Origin: Halobacillus karajensis
GTDB taxonomy: Bacteria > Bacillota > Bacilli > Bacillales > Halobacillaceae
Assembly (NCBI RefSeq): GCF_900108515.1
Contig: NZ_FNWW01000002.1
Location: 360,875-424,874, forward strand
Direction of reading: 5' to 3'
Length of the DNA stretch: 64,000 nt
The notes beneath the pieces are model-generated. The model searched no databases, was not told where the DNA came from, and worked only from the letters and a program-made list of their open reading frames with translations. How positions within the stretch are numbered: position 1 is the stretch's first letter; every line of letters begins with the position of its first letter. Made by a program: the position numbers and the translations under genes. This document shows positions 51,913 through 59,611 of this stretch, piece by piece.

Positions 51913-52884
51913 ATGGAACGTTTGAAAGGGCGTGTTTGGGTGAGGATCTCTCATGAAATGATGGAGCGAACGAGGAATTGGATGAAACGAAACGCGAGAC
52001 CTTTGGAAGCAGCGTGGTGGCATGCTTTGATGGACGGTGGGCTGAAAAGCGATGTTATCCATTATATCAAGGTTTTTCAAAATAAGGATGGCGGTTTCGG
52101 TCACGGGATTGAGCCGGATTTCTGGCTTCCTCAGTCATCCCCAATGGCTACATGGGCTGCTGGACAATATTTATATGAACTTGATGTCGCTTCAAAAGAG
52201 CCGGTCATTTTAGATATGATTACATACTTGCTCCAAACCTATGATGAAAGTACAGGCATGTGGCCCTCAGTCCTTCCTGAAAATAACGATTATCCTCATG
52301 CACCGTGGTGGCGCTGGGATGAAAGGGTTCAACAGACTTGGATGTTCAATCCGGGAGCGGAACTGGCTGGGTTTCTCATCCATTGGGCTTATGAAGATAG
52401 TGAAGCAGCCAATGTAGGGTGGGATAGTGTTGAAAAAGCTCTTCCTCATCTCATGAGAATGGATATTATGGACTTCCATGAAGTGAAGGCATACCAGCAA
52501 TTAATGAAGGTTCTTTTTCGTCATAAGAAAACGTTATCCAAACGTACACCGTACACTTTTGAAGAGGTTTATGCTCAAACCTTTCTGCTTGCGGACAGGT
52601 GTATAGATAAAGATGTGGAAAATTGGGGAGATAGCTATAAACCACTTCCACTTGATATCATCCATTCTCCTAAAGATATGCTCGCAGAAAAATACCCGCG
52701 TCTTATCGGAAAAAATTTGGATTTTTATATTGAATCCATGGATGATGAAGGGGTTTGGGATCTTACCTGGGATTGGGGAGAAATGTCTGAAGCCTATGCG
52801 GTAAGTAAGCGGCAGTGGCAGGGAATTGTCACGGTAAACCGTTATCAAAAGCTGAAAGCGTTTGACCGTCTACCAGAGGAATAG
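51913..52884 (+). CDS. Alpha/alpha-toroid protein (prenyltransferase/squalene cyclase-like fold), unknown function
   Basis: A 323-residue soluble protein, rich in Trp and Asp, with repeats such as FQNKDGGFGHGIEPDF and DESTGMWPSV that resemble QW-like repeats of terpenoid-cyclase toroids. The catalytic DxDD of squalene cyclases is not evident. The start is uncertain: the ATG at 51913 has no clear ribosome site, and the ATGs around 51955 follow GTGAGG. Function is unknown. Confidence 0.65.
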   Translation: MERLKGRVWVRISHEMMERTRNWMKRNARPLEAAWWHALMDGGLKSDVIHYIKVFQNKDGGFGHGIEPDFWLPQSSPMATWAAGQYLYELDVASKEPVILDMITYLLQTYDESTGMWPSVLPENNDYPHAPWWRWDERVQQTWMFNPGAELAGFLIHWAYEDSEAANVGWDSVEKALPHLMRMDIMDFHEVKAYQQLMKVLFRHKKTLSKRTPYTFEEVYAQTFLLADRCIDKDVENWGDSYKPLPLDIIHSPKDMLAEKYPRLIGKNLDFYIESMDDEGVWDLTWDWGEMSEAYAVSKRQWQGIVTVNRYQKLKAFDRLPEE

Positions 52885-53091
52885 GGGATGATCAATTTCG
52901 TTACTCTCTGTCCATAAAATGTGGCGTAAAGAAGAAGCTGATCATTCAAGAAGTTGGTTATGGCGAATGACCGTATACAAGCCCTTGAATTTATTGGTAG
53001 ATGCGGCTTTGAAATTTGTAAACTGTTTTTATTACTCCCGGAGCATCCTAGTTGCTTCGTCTCCATTGCGATGATTTAAGGAGGAGGAGGC

Positions 53092-53154
53092 TTGAGCGGC
53101 TTTCCGGTATCTCCTGTATGTTGGATCATCTATCTTTCCATAAAGGACAAATAA
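53092..53154 (+). CDS. Possible 20-residue peptide, or leader
   Basis: AAGGAGGAGGAGGC stands directly before a TTG at 53092 that encodes about 20 residues, then TAA adjoining the hairpin. The peptide is hydrophobic in the middle (VCWIIYLSI). It may be a leader or a small membrane peptide. Confidence 0.3.
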   Translation: MSGFPVSPVCWIIYLSIKDK

Positions 53155-53200
53155 AAATTCCGTCCCGGGTTATGATCATGCAACCAGGGACGGAATTTTT
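53153..53200 (+). terminator. Strong hairpin terminator without an obvious long gene
   Basis: AAAAATTCCGTCCC (53153-53166) pairs with GGGACGGAATTTTT (53187-53200), extended by GGGTT/AACC in the loop region. It ends in a T-run. Confidence 0.85.
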
Positions 53201-53348
53201 ATGCTTTAAACGGTTTTTTATGATGATAGGTTTTTTTATATAATTCATAAATGGTACACGTTCATAGGGATAGCTTACAATTATAGGGGAAATGTACCAT
53301 TCCCAATTGAGAAAAAAGAACAAACGCCCTTATCTCCCTGATCCCCCT

Positions 53349-53873
53349 TTAATAATAGGGAGAAATCATGAGATAAACGATCACTCCGGTCAAACTGACA
53401 TACAGCCAAAGTGGCATTGTCCACCGTGCTATTTTCCGGTGCTTGTCTACTTTCATCGCGAGTCCTCTAAACAATGTCAATAAAGCAAGTGGAACAATGA
53501 GTGCAGCAAGTATGATATGCGTAATTAAAATAGAGTAATAGACAGCTGCAATGAGGCCTTCCCCTCCAAAAGATGTAGATTCAGCCATGGCATGGTAGGT
53601 AAGGTAAGAGATGAGAAACAGAGCTGTCGTCGTAAAGGCAGCAAAAATGAATCGTTTATGCCATTTGACATTTTTATAGAGAATCATAAACAATGCCGCC
53701 AATAGAAAGACAAAAGTGAAGGAGTTGAAGACAGCATTCAACAATGGAAGGATTTGGAGGTCGAAGCCCACTTCTCCATCAATTTTCGGGACAAACAATA
53801 ACGCCACAACAATTAGGTTGATTGTAATAGAAAGTCCCACGACCCACGGGACGTAATTAAACTCTTTCTTCAT
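53349..53873 (-). CDS. DUF420 membrane protein (YozB/CtaM type)
   Basis: A 174-residue protein with five hydrophobic helices and the DUF420 signature: a His in YLTYHAMAESTSFGGEG near residue 95, another in the YYSILITHIILAALIVPLALLTLFRG part, and the last KHRKIARWTMPLWLYVSLTGVIVYLM. CtaM/YozB is needed for assembly of haem A-type cytochrome oxidases in Bacillus and Staphylococcus. The same role here is probable but not shown by neighbours. AAAGGAACGATACTT precedes the ATG. Confidence 0.82.
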   Translation of the reverse strand: MKKEFNYVPWVVGLSITINLIVVALLFVPKIDGEVGFDLQILPLLNAVFNSFTFVFLLAALFMILYKNVKWHKRFIFAAFTTTALFLISYLTYHAMAESTSFGGEGLIAAVYYSILITHIILAALIVPLALLTLFRGLAMKVDKHRKIARWTMPLWLYVSLTGVIVYLMISPYY

Positions 53874-54179
53874 AAGTATCGTTCCTTTCTAGTAACTGTT
53901 TAGAATCCTAGATTAGTATAAAGAAAATAGAGCCGAAATGCTATGACAGAAAAAGTACAATATGTTCTCCATTCCTTTTTTAAAATCAGATTAATGTTAA
54001 ATAAATTCCGGTCATCGAATGTTTATGTGGAATCGTTGATTTATTAGACTTACATGAGTTCAAAGCAATATAAGGGAAGGTGGCCAATCGGTTTCACCTC
54101 TTCTCTTATTATACGGATAAATAGTCAAAGCATTTTTGCGCGAATTCCATAGGATAGTAAAAAGGAAGGAGGATGGACT
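53874..54179. other. Intergenic stretch between divergent genes
   Basis: About 300 bases with no supported gene; a 70-codon minus-strand frame around 54060-54272 overlaps the RDD gene and has no support. Confidence 0.35.
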
Positions 54180-54599
54180 ATGGAAAAGAGGCATCTGTTT
54201 CAGCGCTTTATAGGTGCAGGACTTGAACTCCTCACAACCGGTGCTTTGGCTGTCTTTTATACAGAAATGCAAAATACAGGACGGGGATTTGAACCGAACC
54301 TATTGTTCTGGAAGACATTTATTATCATCCATATGGCATTCTTAATTGTTGTCCCGTTGTTCGCAAATGGGAGAACGTTAGCAATGCTATTGACCAATCT
54401 GACGGTCACATCGAACAGTGGTAAGAAACCCAATTGTATTCAGATTTTGATACGAGCACTAGTAGGTTTTGGTCCTGTCGTATTGACTGGTGGGTTTTGG
54501 TATATAGTATCATTGATCACCAGCCTTATGGATTCAAAGGGACGTGGCTGGGGAGAGATTGTATCTTACACAACAATAAAACAAAGAAACCCTCGTTAA
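54180..54599 (+). CDS. RDD family-like membrane protein
   Basis: A 139-residue protein with three hydrophobic helices (about 14-30, 45-65, 95-115). HLFQRFIGAGLELL is close to the RDD start (RxxxxxxD), and the LTNLTVTSNSGKKPNCIQILIRALVG block resembles the RDD loop GKxxxGLxVV..G. Function of the family is unclear, sometimes linked to ion exchange. AAGGAGG precedes the ATG. Confidence 0.65.
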   Translation: MEKRHLFQRFIGAGLELLTTGALAVFYTEMQNTGRGFEPNLLFWKTFIIIHMAFLIVVPLFANGRTLAMLLTNLTVTSNSGKKPNCIQILIRALVGFGPVVLTGGFWYIVSLITSLMDSKGRGWGEIVSYTTIKQRNPR

Positions 54600-54626
54600 A
54601 GTACTGAACCCCTCAGTGCTTTTCTT
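54600..54626 (+). terminator. Terminator of the RDD-like gene
   Basis: AGTACTGA (54600-54607) pairs with TCAGTGCT (54613-54620), one G-T pair, followed by TTTTCTTT. Confidence 0.8.
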
Positions 54627-55079
54627 TATGTTATCAAGGCTTTTTACCAGCATCGTTCATTTTCTCCACGGATACTTGTATTTTAATGGAAAAGACGGAA
54701 TAACAATACACGCTTACTCAAGCTCAGAGACATTTTGTACAAAGAGATAGGGGGAGGCATTGACATTCAGTCAGAACCCAATATCCCCGTTATTTCCTCA
54801 TACCACAAACCCTCCCCCAAACAAAGAATCCAAAAAGATATAAGTCCAAATAAAAAGCAGGCACAAGGGTCTGCGAAACGTCCACAACAAAAACGAAGGA
54901 AAAATAGAATATGTGTAGTTTTTACCAATTCGTTCTAACACAGCAGATCATCGTGTCCCAGACCCCGTATCCCCGGCCAGAAAACCTCATCCGTTGTTAA
55001 AGAAATGAAAGATTTTTACCTTCGCCCCCTTTAAAAACGAACATTATTAAAATTTATTCACCAAAAGTTCGACTTTGTG
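54627..55079. other. Intergenic stretch with no supported gene
   Basis: About 450 bases. A basic, low-complexity frame of 67 codons (54735-54938) has no convincing start or ribosome site. Local composition is unusually A/C-rich (54770-54910). I see no other element before the promoter at 55080. Confidence 0.4.
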
Positions 55080-55108
55080 TTGATTATGCAGGATATGTCT
55101 GCTATATT
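55080..55108 (+). promoter_or_regulatory. Promoter of the riboswitch-serA transcript
   Basis: TTGATT (55080-55085), 17-base spacer, TATATT (55103-55108). Start of transcription is expected near 55115, just before the purine aptamer. Confidence 0.8.
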
Positions 55109-55134
55109 ATCATCTAAGAAATAACATAAATATC

Positions 55135-55211
55135 GTTACTCGTATATCCTCGGTAATATGGTCTGAGTGTCTCTACCTGGTTCCCATTGAAAGAACTAGA
55201 CTACGAGTTAA
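55135..55211 (+). promoter_or_regulatory. Purine-class riboswitch aptamer (guanine-type C74), variant
   Basis: P1 is ACTCG (55138-55142) with CGAGT (55204-55208). P2 is CTCGG with CTGAG enclosing TAATATGG; the J2/3 strand ends TCTCTACC; P3 is TGGTTC with GAACTA; J3/1 is GACTA. T22, T47, T51 and C74 equivalents are present, C at the discriminator position indicates a guanine-like rather than adenine ligand. It differs from consensus by one missing A in J1/2 (TATATCC for TATAATCC) and a longer L3. The J3/1 and P1 3' strand can pair alternatively with the terminator's 5' arm. Confidence 0.85.
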
Positions 55212-55301
55212 AGTGTCTGGCTATTCAGCTTTTATTTGCTGTGGCTAATTTTATAATTCGGCATTAGCTTCACTTATGCTTAATTATGTATGCTTTGACT
55301 T

Positions 55302-55350
55302 TCGTAGGTCTGGAAGGTAGATATCATTCTACATTTCCAGGCCTTTTCTT
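55302..55350 (+). terminator. Riboswitch expression platform: terminator with antiterminator option
   Basis: GGTCTGGAA (from 55307) pairs with TTTCCAGGCC (to about 55343), with inner GGTAGA/TCTACA, followed by TTTTCTTTT. TCGTAG (55302-55307), at the foot of the terminator, is the exact complement of CTACGA (55201-55206) in the aptamer. Ligand binding would therefore favour termination, an OFF switch. Confidence 0.8.
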
Positions 55351-55555
55351 TTGACCAAAAAACTACGGGGATTTCAATTAAGGGGGGGACGGAATAGCTG
55401 CTTGCAATGCACTTTGGTAATTTTTTCAGGAGAGTGAGTTGTGAAACCTTAAGAAGGCGGTGGAGTCCTTTATATCTCGATTGAGGTAGGAGGCGTCCAG
55501 AAATCTGCTTTATGAAAACATGGAGAATCGTCATAATTCGAAAGGGGAAGTAAAA

Positions 55556-56755
55556 ATGAGCACACTAACCTTAAGCAAAAAGACTACAATAAAGACGTTG
55601 AATAATATTGCTGCATGTGGCCTGGATGTATTCGGTGAAGAGAGTTATACAATCGATCACGACAGCGAGAATCCTGATGCCATTATTGTACGCAGTCATA
55701 ACATGTATAACATGGAACTCGATGAAAATATCAAGGCAATCGCCAGGGCAGGTGCGGGTGTCAATAATATTCCAGTAGAAGATTGTACCGAGCGTGGGGT
55801 TGTTGTTTTTAATACCCCTGGTGCCAATGCGAATGCCGTAAAAGAGATCGTATTAACTTCATTGATGGCTTTATCCCGCCATATCTTTTCCGGTGTGAAT
55901 TGGGCGAAAACATTAGAAGGAGAAGGAGATCGAATTCCGGCCCTTGTAGAGAAGGGGAAGAAACAATTTATCGGAAAAGAAATCAAAGGAAAAACGTTGG
56001 GTGTCATCGGCCTGGGCTCGGTCGGTTCTCTAGTAGCAAACGATGCCCTGGATTTGGATATGGATGTGATTGGTTTTGACCCGTTCGTTTCTGTAAATAC
56101 AGCCTGGAATCTGTCCAGCAATGTACAACGCGCCATGAGGATCGAAGAGCTGTTCAGCCGTTCTGATTATATTACCGTACATATTCCGTTAACCAATGAC
56201 AATAACGGGATGTTCAACGAAGAAGCATTCAACATGATGAAAAAAGGTGTTCATATACTAAACTTTTCCCGGGGAGAGTTGGTAAACGAAGAGGATATGG
56301 CAGCAGCACTTGAAAGCGGAAAAGTAGATAAGTTTGTGACAGACTTTCCGAATGAAAACGTGTTGAAAATGAAAAATGCTATTCCGCTCCCACACCTTGG
56401 TGCATCGACGAAAGAATCGGAGGAAAACTGTGCTGTAATGGCAGCTCGCCAGGTGCGGGATTTCCTGGAAACAGGGAATATCAAAAACTCCGTGAATTTC
56501 CCGAATGCTTCTCTGCCTTATACAGGGAAACGCCGTGTGACTGCTTTCCACGATAACGTCCCGAACATGGTTGGACAGCTCACTTCTGTTTTATCTGATG
56601 ATAGCTTGAACATCGCGGATATGGTCAACAGAAGTCGAGGAGATTCTGCTTATACAATGATCGATATCGAAAATAAAGTAGAGGATACGGTTATTCCTGA
56701 CTTAGAAGAGAAGATCCGCCAGATCGAAGGGATCGTTACTGTCCGTATTATTTAA
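55556..56755 (+). CDS. serA: Phosphoglycerate dehydrogenase with C-terminal ACT domain
   Basis: A 399-residue enzyme that starts serine synthesis by oxidising 3-phosphoglycerate. The ATG at 55556 follows AAAGGGGAAG; an in-frame extension to 55520 has no site. ARAGAGVNNIPV, GVIGLGSVGSLVANDA (NAD site), the catalytic Arg in NFSRGELVNEED and His in LPHLGASTKESE are present, and an ACT domain covers about 320-399 (VPNMVGQLTSVLSDDSLNIADMVNRSRG). It is the short SerA type. Its leader carries a purine-class riboswitch, an unusual control for this gene. It is monocistronic and closed by a terminator. Confidence 0.92.
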   Translation: MSTLTLSKKTTIKTLNNIAACGLDVFGEESYTIDHDSENPDAIIVRSHNMYNMELDENIKAIARAGAGVNNIPVEDCTERGVVVFNTPGANANAVKEIVLTSLMALSRHIFSGVNWAKTLEGEGDRIPALVEKGKKQFIGKEIKGKTLGVIGLGSVGSLVANDALDLDMDVIGFDPFVSVNTAWNLSSNVQRAMRIEELFSRSDYITVHIPLTNDNNGMFNEEAFNMMKKGVHILNFSRGELVNEEDMAAALESGKVDKFVTDFPNENVLKMKNAIPLPHLGASTKESEENCAVMAARQVRDFLETGNIKNSVNFPNASLPYTGKRRVTAFHDNVPNMVGQLTSVLSDDSLNIADMVNRSRGDSAYTMIDIENKVEDTVIPDLEEKIRQIEGIVTVRII

Positions 56756-56783
56756 AATCAAGATGGATCAAGGGTATACCTAA

Positions 56784-56815
56784 AGGCAAGCATTCGATGG
56801 AGTGCTTGCTTTTTT
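56784..56815 (+). terminator. Terminator of serA
   Basis: GCAAGCA (about 56786) pairs with TGCTTGC (about 56802-56808), followed by a T-run. Confidence 0.88.
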
Positions 56816-56865
56816 ATATGGTTGGAAGAGTCATTTTTTAATGAACCTTGGAAGTTTTGCATTAG

Positions 56866-56970
56866 TTAGGAATTCGACACGAGTGATTTAGGAATCCGAC
56901 CATGTTATTTACATTTTCGACATCACTATTTAAGAAATCGACACAATTATTTAGGAATCCGGCAAAATTG
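56866..56970. repeat. Five tandem 21-bp imperfect repeats
   Basis: Units begin at 56866, 56887, 56908, 56929 and 56950, each exactly 21 bases, with an approximate consensus of TTTAGGAATCCGACA then about six variable bases ending TTA. The third copy is the most diverged. Copies 2-5 keep one frame open (FRNPTML-type heptads), but there is no start. It stands in the gap between serA and the next gene. Confidence 0.85.
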
Positions 56971-57054
56971 TAAAGGAATAATCATAGAGGAAAAATTAAC
57001 CTTTCGCAGAAGTGTTATATATAAGCAATAGGCATGAGAAAGGAGAAGGTGGAT

Positions 57055-57534
57055 ATGGAAAAAATCAATCCTATAACCTTAAAAGGTGTAAGGGAAGTCG
57101 AAGAAAAGAAACTGGTTGGATTTCGTGTGGTTTGTGAAGATATGGCAGGTTATGGGCAAGAGATCCCGAAAGCGTCAATGGCATTAAACCTCCGAAAAAA
57201 TGAAATGAAACAAATCGTGGACCCGGTTAAACTTATCGGTGCCTTTAAAGCTGCAAAAACTTCCGAAGAAGACGACGGATATTGGGTTTGTTATGAGGTT
57301 CATGATTTTGAAGACATTCCAGACGGGATGGTTACCCTGGTGATCCCTGCGCAGAAATATGCGGTTCTGAACTTTACAGGCCATGCTTCAGAAATTTTCA
57401 AGGTGTATACTCCTCTCCATAAATGGATCGAGGAGAATGGACATACGAGAGTGCCGGAGAAATGGTCCTTAGAAATTTATTCGAAATGGACGGGGAATGA
57501 GGATATTGTGGATTTATGTGATCCGATCGTTTAG
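57055..57534 (+). CDS. GyrI-like / AraC-type effector-binding domain protein
   Basis: A 159-residue stand-alone ligand-binding protein. From the ATG at 57055 (AAAGGAG 9 bases upstream) it shows two SHS2-like halves: VEEKKLVGFRVVCEDM and the later VIPAQKYAVLNFTGHASEIFKVYTPLHKWIEENG, which is the family hallmark, then EKWSLEIYSKW. Such domains bind hydrophobic cations or drugs, or inhibit gyrase. Ligand unknown. Confidence 0.78.
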   Translation: MEKINPITLKGVREVEEKKLVGFRVVCEDMAGYGQEIPKASMALNLRKNEMKQIVDPVKLIGAFKAAKTSEEDDGYWVCYEVHDFEDIPDGMVTLVIPAQKYAVLNFTGHASEIFKVYTPLHKWIEENGHTRVPEKWSLEIYSKWTGNEDIVDLCDPIV

Positions 57535-57573
57535 TTATTAAATTGGAAAAGCAGGTAAGAGGGGGGAAAAGTG

Positions 57574-57942
57574 ATGAAGAGTCCAATAAAAAACAAAATC
57601 AATTCGGTCTTCATCCCAGTAACAGACATTGAAAAGGCTCGACAATGGTATTCAAAAATGCTGGGAGTAGAAGATGGGGAGATTCACTTTGGACACCTGT
57701 TCGCTGCGGAAATGGAAAAAGGGTCAGGGATGATTCTTGATGAGATGCCAATGTGGAGAGATGAAAATGGGGAGCTTCCAACACTTGATGTTCCTGCCGT
57801 TCAATTTGGTACCGATGATATCCAGGCATCTTATCAATTTATGGAGGATCATGGTGTGGAACTTGTGACGGAAATTCAGTATGATCACTTCTTTGTTTTT
57901 AAAGATCCGGATGGAAATATGTTGATGGTTTGTGCAGATTAG
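57574..57942 (+). CDS. VOC family protein, paralogue of 11321-11674
   Basis: A 122-residue protein, ATG at 57574 rather than the GTG at 57571, after GAGGGGGG. VFIPVTDIEKARQWYSKMLG and HFFVFKDPDGNMLMVCAD agree with the copy at 11321-11674, with MKSPI at the start in both. It is co-directional with and about 40 bases after the GyrI-like gene. Reaction unknown. Confidence 0.82.
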   Translation: MKSPIKNKINSVFIPVTDIEKARQWYSKMLGVEDGEIHFGHLFAAEMEKGSGMILDEMPMWRDENGELPTLDVPAVQFGTDDIQASYQFMEDHGVELVTEIQYDHFFVFKDPDGNMLMVCAD

Positions 57943-58195
57943 TATTTTATATCCCATTATAAAAAGGGTACAATTTTTGGAAGTCGTTTATTGAAATAGT
58001 TCATTAATATAAAAAAGGGATTTAGTTCTGTCACCTCATGAGTAGAGAGGACTTAAATTGTTACCCATATTTAATGGTGATGGCTTGTTTTCACTTATTT
58101 TATCCCAGCTAAAGATGCTACATATACAAATTTACAGTTTATGGAACCAGCTTTCGGCATTACGAGTACTGAATTAACTAACTTTTATTAACAGC
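57943..58195. other. Intergenic stretch with a short relic frame
   Basis: About 250 bases. A 29-codon end of a frame (near 58107-58193, ending in TELTNFY then a stop) looks protein-like but is cut by a TGA just upstream and has no start. No family recognised. Confidence 0.35.
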
Positions 58196-58230
58196 AAGCC
58201 CCACCTTTCTTCGAGAGGGTGGGGCTTTTT
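58196..58230 (+). terminator. Strong terminator
   Basis: AAGCCCCACC (about 58196) pairs with GGTGGGGCTT (about 58218-58227), followed by a T-run. Confidence 0.88.
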
Positions 58231-58344
58231 CTGTCTTACCACATCTATTTTTAGAGGGAAATGTGCATCAGGTTTCTTTTAGGAAAGGATTTTTACTTCC
58301 CATTAACATTTGGAAGCGCATTTTGCATGCTTTGGGCAGGCTGT

Positions 58345-58458
58345 CTATTTCGTGCTCTTTGAGCCATTTCCTATGCCCCCGCCATTCTGATTCATTCTAT
58401 TTATTCCATACATAGCTGCTGCTCCTATTGCTAACCAAGAGTTTCCTCTGCCTGCCAT
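58345..58458 (-). CDS. Small Gly/Asn-rich protein, unknown function
   Basis: A 37-residue protein from the ATG at 58458, with AAAGGA 9 bases upstream on the minus strand. It reads MAGRGNSWLAIGAAAMYGIN and then a Gly/Asn-rich tail. The arrangement, a basic start, one short Ala-rich helix and a soluble tail, is common for small spore or membrane proteins of Bacillaceae (DUF3918-like). Function unknown. Confidence 0.6.
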   Translation of the reverse strand: MAGRGNSWLAIGAAAMYGINRMNQNGGGIGNGSKSTK

Positions 58459-58612
58459 ATATATCATTCCTTTGATGTGGATTTGGTAAAAGGGAGTCCA
58501 TGACAATTCTGCCATGAGTAAAGCATTATTTATAATGGTTTATTTAGGTAGCGCCAGATGTATGATACATGCCTTTTTGTAAATATTAGAGGTTGGAATA
58601 GGAGGTGAATAA

Positions 58613-58909
58613 ATGAAGATAAAAGGAACGATTTTGCTGGGCTTATTACTCTCATCTGTTTTGACCGGTTGCGCAGTCAACGAACAAGAGGAACCAAAAG
58701 ATGTTAACTTCCAACCGACACGTTATGAGCAAGACGATCAAAGAAATCGTCTGGACAGAGATAATGGGGAGGATACGAGGCCTGATGTCGACTATCCAAT
58801 CATCGACCGGGAGAATGAGGAGATCGATTTTGGTGACCGGGAGATCGAACTTGACGAAGGACCTTTGGAAAGAAACAATAATGACAACAACCGAGGAATG
58901 GATGAATAA
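58613..58909 (+). CDS. Acidic lipoprotein, unknown function
   Basis: A 98-residue protein; TAGGAGGTG precedes the ATG. A signal segment ends in the lipobox LTGC at residues 17-20. The mature part is very rich in Asp, Glu, Asn and Arg (EEPKDV, RDNGED, NNDNNRG), probably unstructured. No family recognised. Confidence 0.7.
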   Translation: MKIKGTILLGLLLSSVLTGCAVNEQEEPKDVNFQPTRYEQDDQRNRLDRDNGEDTRPDVDYPIIDRENEEIDFGDREIELDEGPLERNNNDNNRGMDE

Positions 58910-58939
58910 CTGATATAAATCGTCGGTGCACATCTAAAA

Positions 58940-58963
58940 AAGCCCTGGTCGGTGCCAGGGCCT
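58940..58963. terminator. Hairpin after lipoprotein gene
   Basis: AGCCCTGG pairs with CCAGGGCC/T around TCGGTG. An A-run precedes it, so its T-run is on the minus strand. Confidence 0.55.
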
Positions 58964-59271
58964 ATCTTCCTGGTGAATTTTATATAAGAAACATCGATGA
59001 CTCGAAATACTCCATATCTTCCCTGAATTCCATAAGCAACTTCTAATATAAAGCGACATCAGGAGAGGCCCCACTCGAGAATCCATATCTGATCGTTCTG
59101 TACCTGTTACCCAGCTTTTTAAAAAATTTCATTAATAAAAGGGTATCTCTAAATCCCTGAATATTCTCATTTAGGAGACCTTCATTTACCAGTTCACTTC
59201 TAATGCCGTTGTGCTATCATATACATAAACAGAACTAACGTTCGTATTTGTATTAAGGGATGTGATGATAT
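58964..59271. other. Intergenic stretch upstream of the WYL gene
   Basis: About 300 bases without a gene; the LexA-like box at 59232-59243 is the only recognised element. Confidence 0.4.
59232..59243 (+). promoter_or_regulatory. LexA (SOS)-like operator
   Basis: GAACTAACGTTC followed by G: a GAAC-N4-GTTC palindrome close to the Bacillus LexA/DinR box CGAACRNRYGTTYC, with the leading C replaced by A and one further mismatch. It lies about 30 bases before the ATG of the WYL gene. Confidence 0.6.
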
Positions 59272-59499
59272 ATGAATGGAATATGGAGAAGAGCTTTAGA
59301 GGAAAAGCAAAAACTGGAACTCATCTACATGGCTGACAAAGGGAAGATATCACAGAGGATCATACGAGTGGTATCGCTCATAGAAGAAACAGTCCTCGCT
59401 TACTGTTTTACTCGTAAGACTGTCCGGTCATTTAAGCTTGCCAATATTTTGTCTGTAACCCCTTATAAAGAAAGGGAGAGATATAGAAAGACACCCTGA
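59272..59499 (+). CDS. Stand-alone small WYL-domain protein
   Basis: A 75-residue protein that consists almost only of a WYL-like core: LELIYMADKGKISQRIIRV, then VLAYCFTRKTVRSFKLANILSV. WYL domains are known as ligand or single-stranded nucleic acid sensors, usually fused to a helix-turn-helix; here no DNA-binding part is present. AAGGGATGTGATGAT is upstream as weak ribosome site. A LexA-like box suggests DNA-damage control. Function unknown. Confidence 0.65.
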   Translation: MNGIWRRALEEKQKLELIYMADKGKISQRIIRVVSLIEETVLAYCFTRKTVRSFKLANILSVTPYKERERYRKTP

Positions 59500-59581
59500 A
59501 ACCAAGGTGCTCTGAAGAGACAATAGGCGGAACGTTATAATAGGAGAAAGCAGCAATATAGGGAAGTTATATATATGTAGA

Positions 59582-59611
59582 AAAAAGAACCACACAAATA
59601 GTGGTTCTTTA
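59582..59611 (-). terminator. Terminator of the small hydrophilic gene
   Basis: On the minus strand AAAGAACCAC pairs with GTGGTTCTTT, then TTTC. The gene's stop lies in it. Confidence 0.85.

Larger units (their letters stand above)
52885..53348. other. Intergenic stretch with a 20-codon frame and a strong hairpin
   Basis: The stretch contains a short frame with a strong ribosome site (53092-53154) and a long stem at 53153-53200, listed separately. A 50-codon open frame near 52919-53071 lacks a ribosome site and is not called. Confidence 0.4.

Noticed and set aside
52919..53071. 50-codon open frame
   Set aside because: No ribosome site and no family.
54735..54938. 67-codon basic open frame
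   Set aside because: Low complexity, no convincing start or ribosome site; noted only as compositional oddity.
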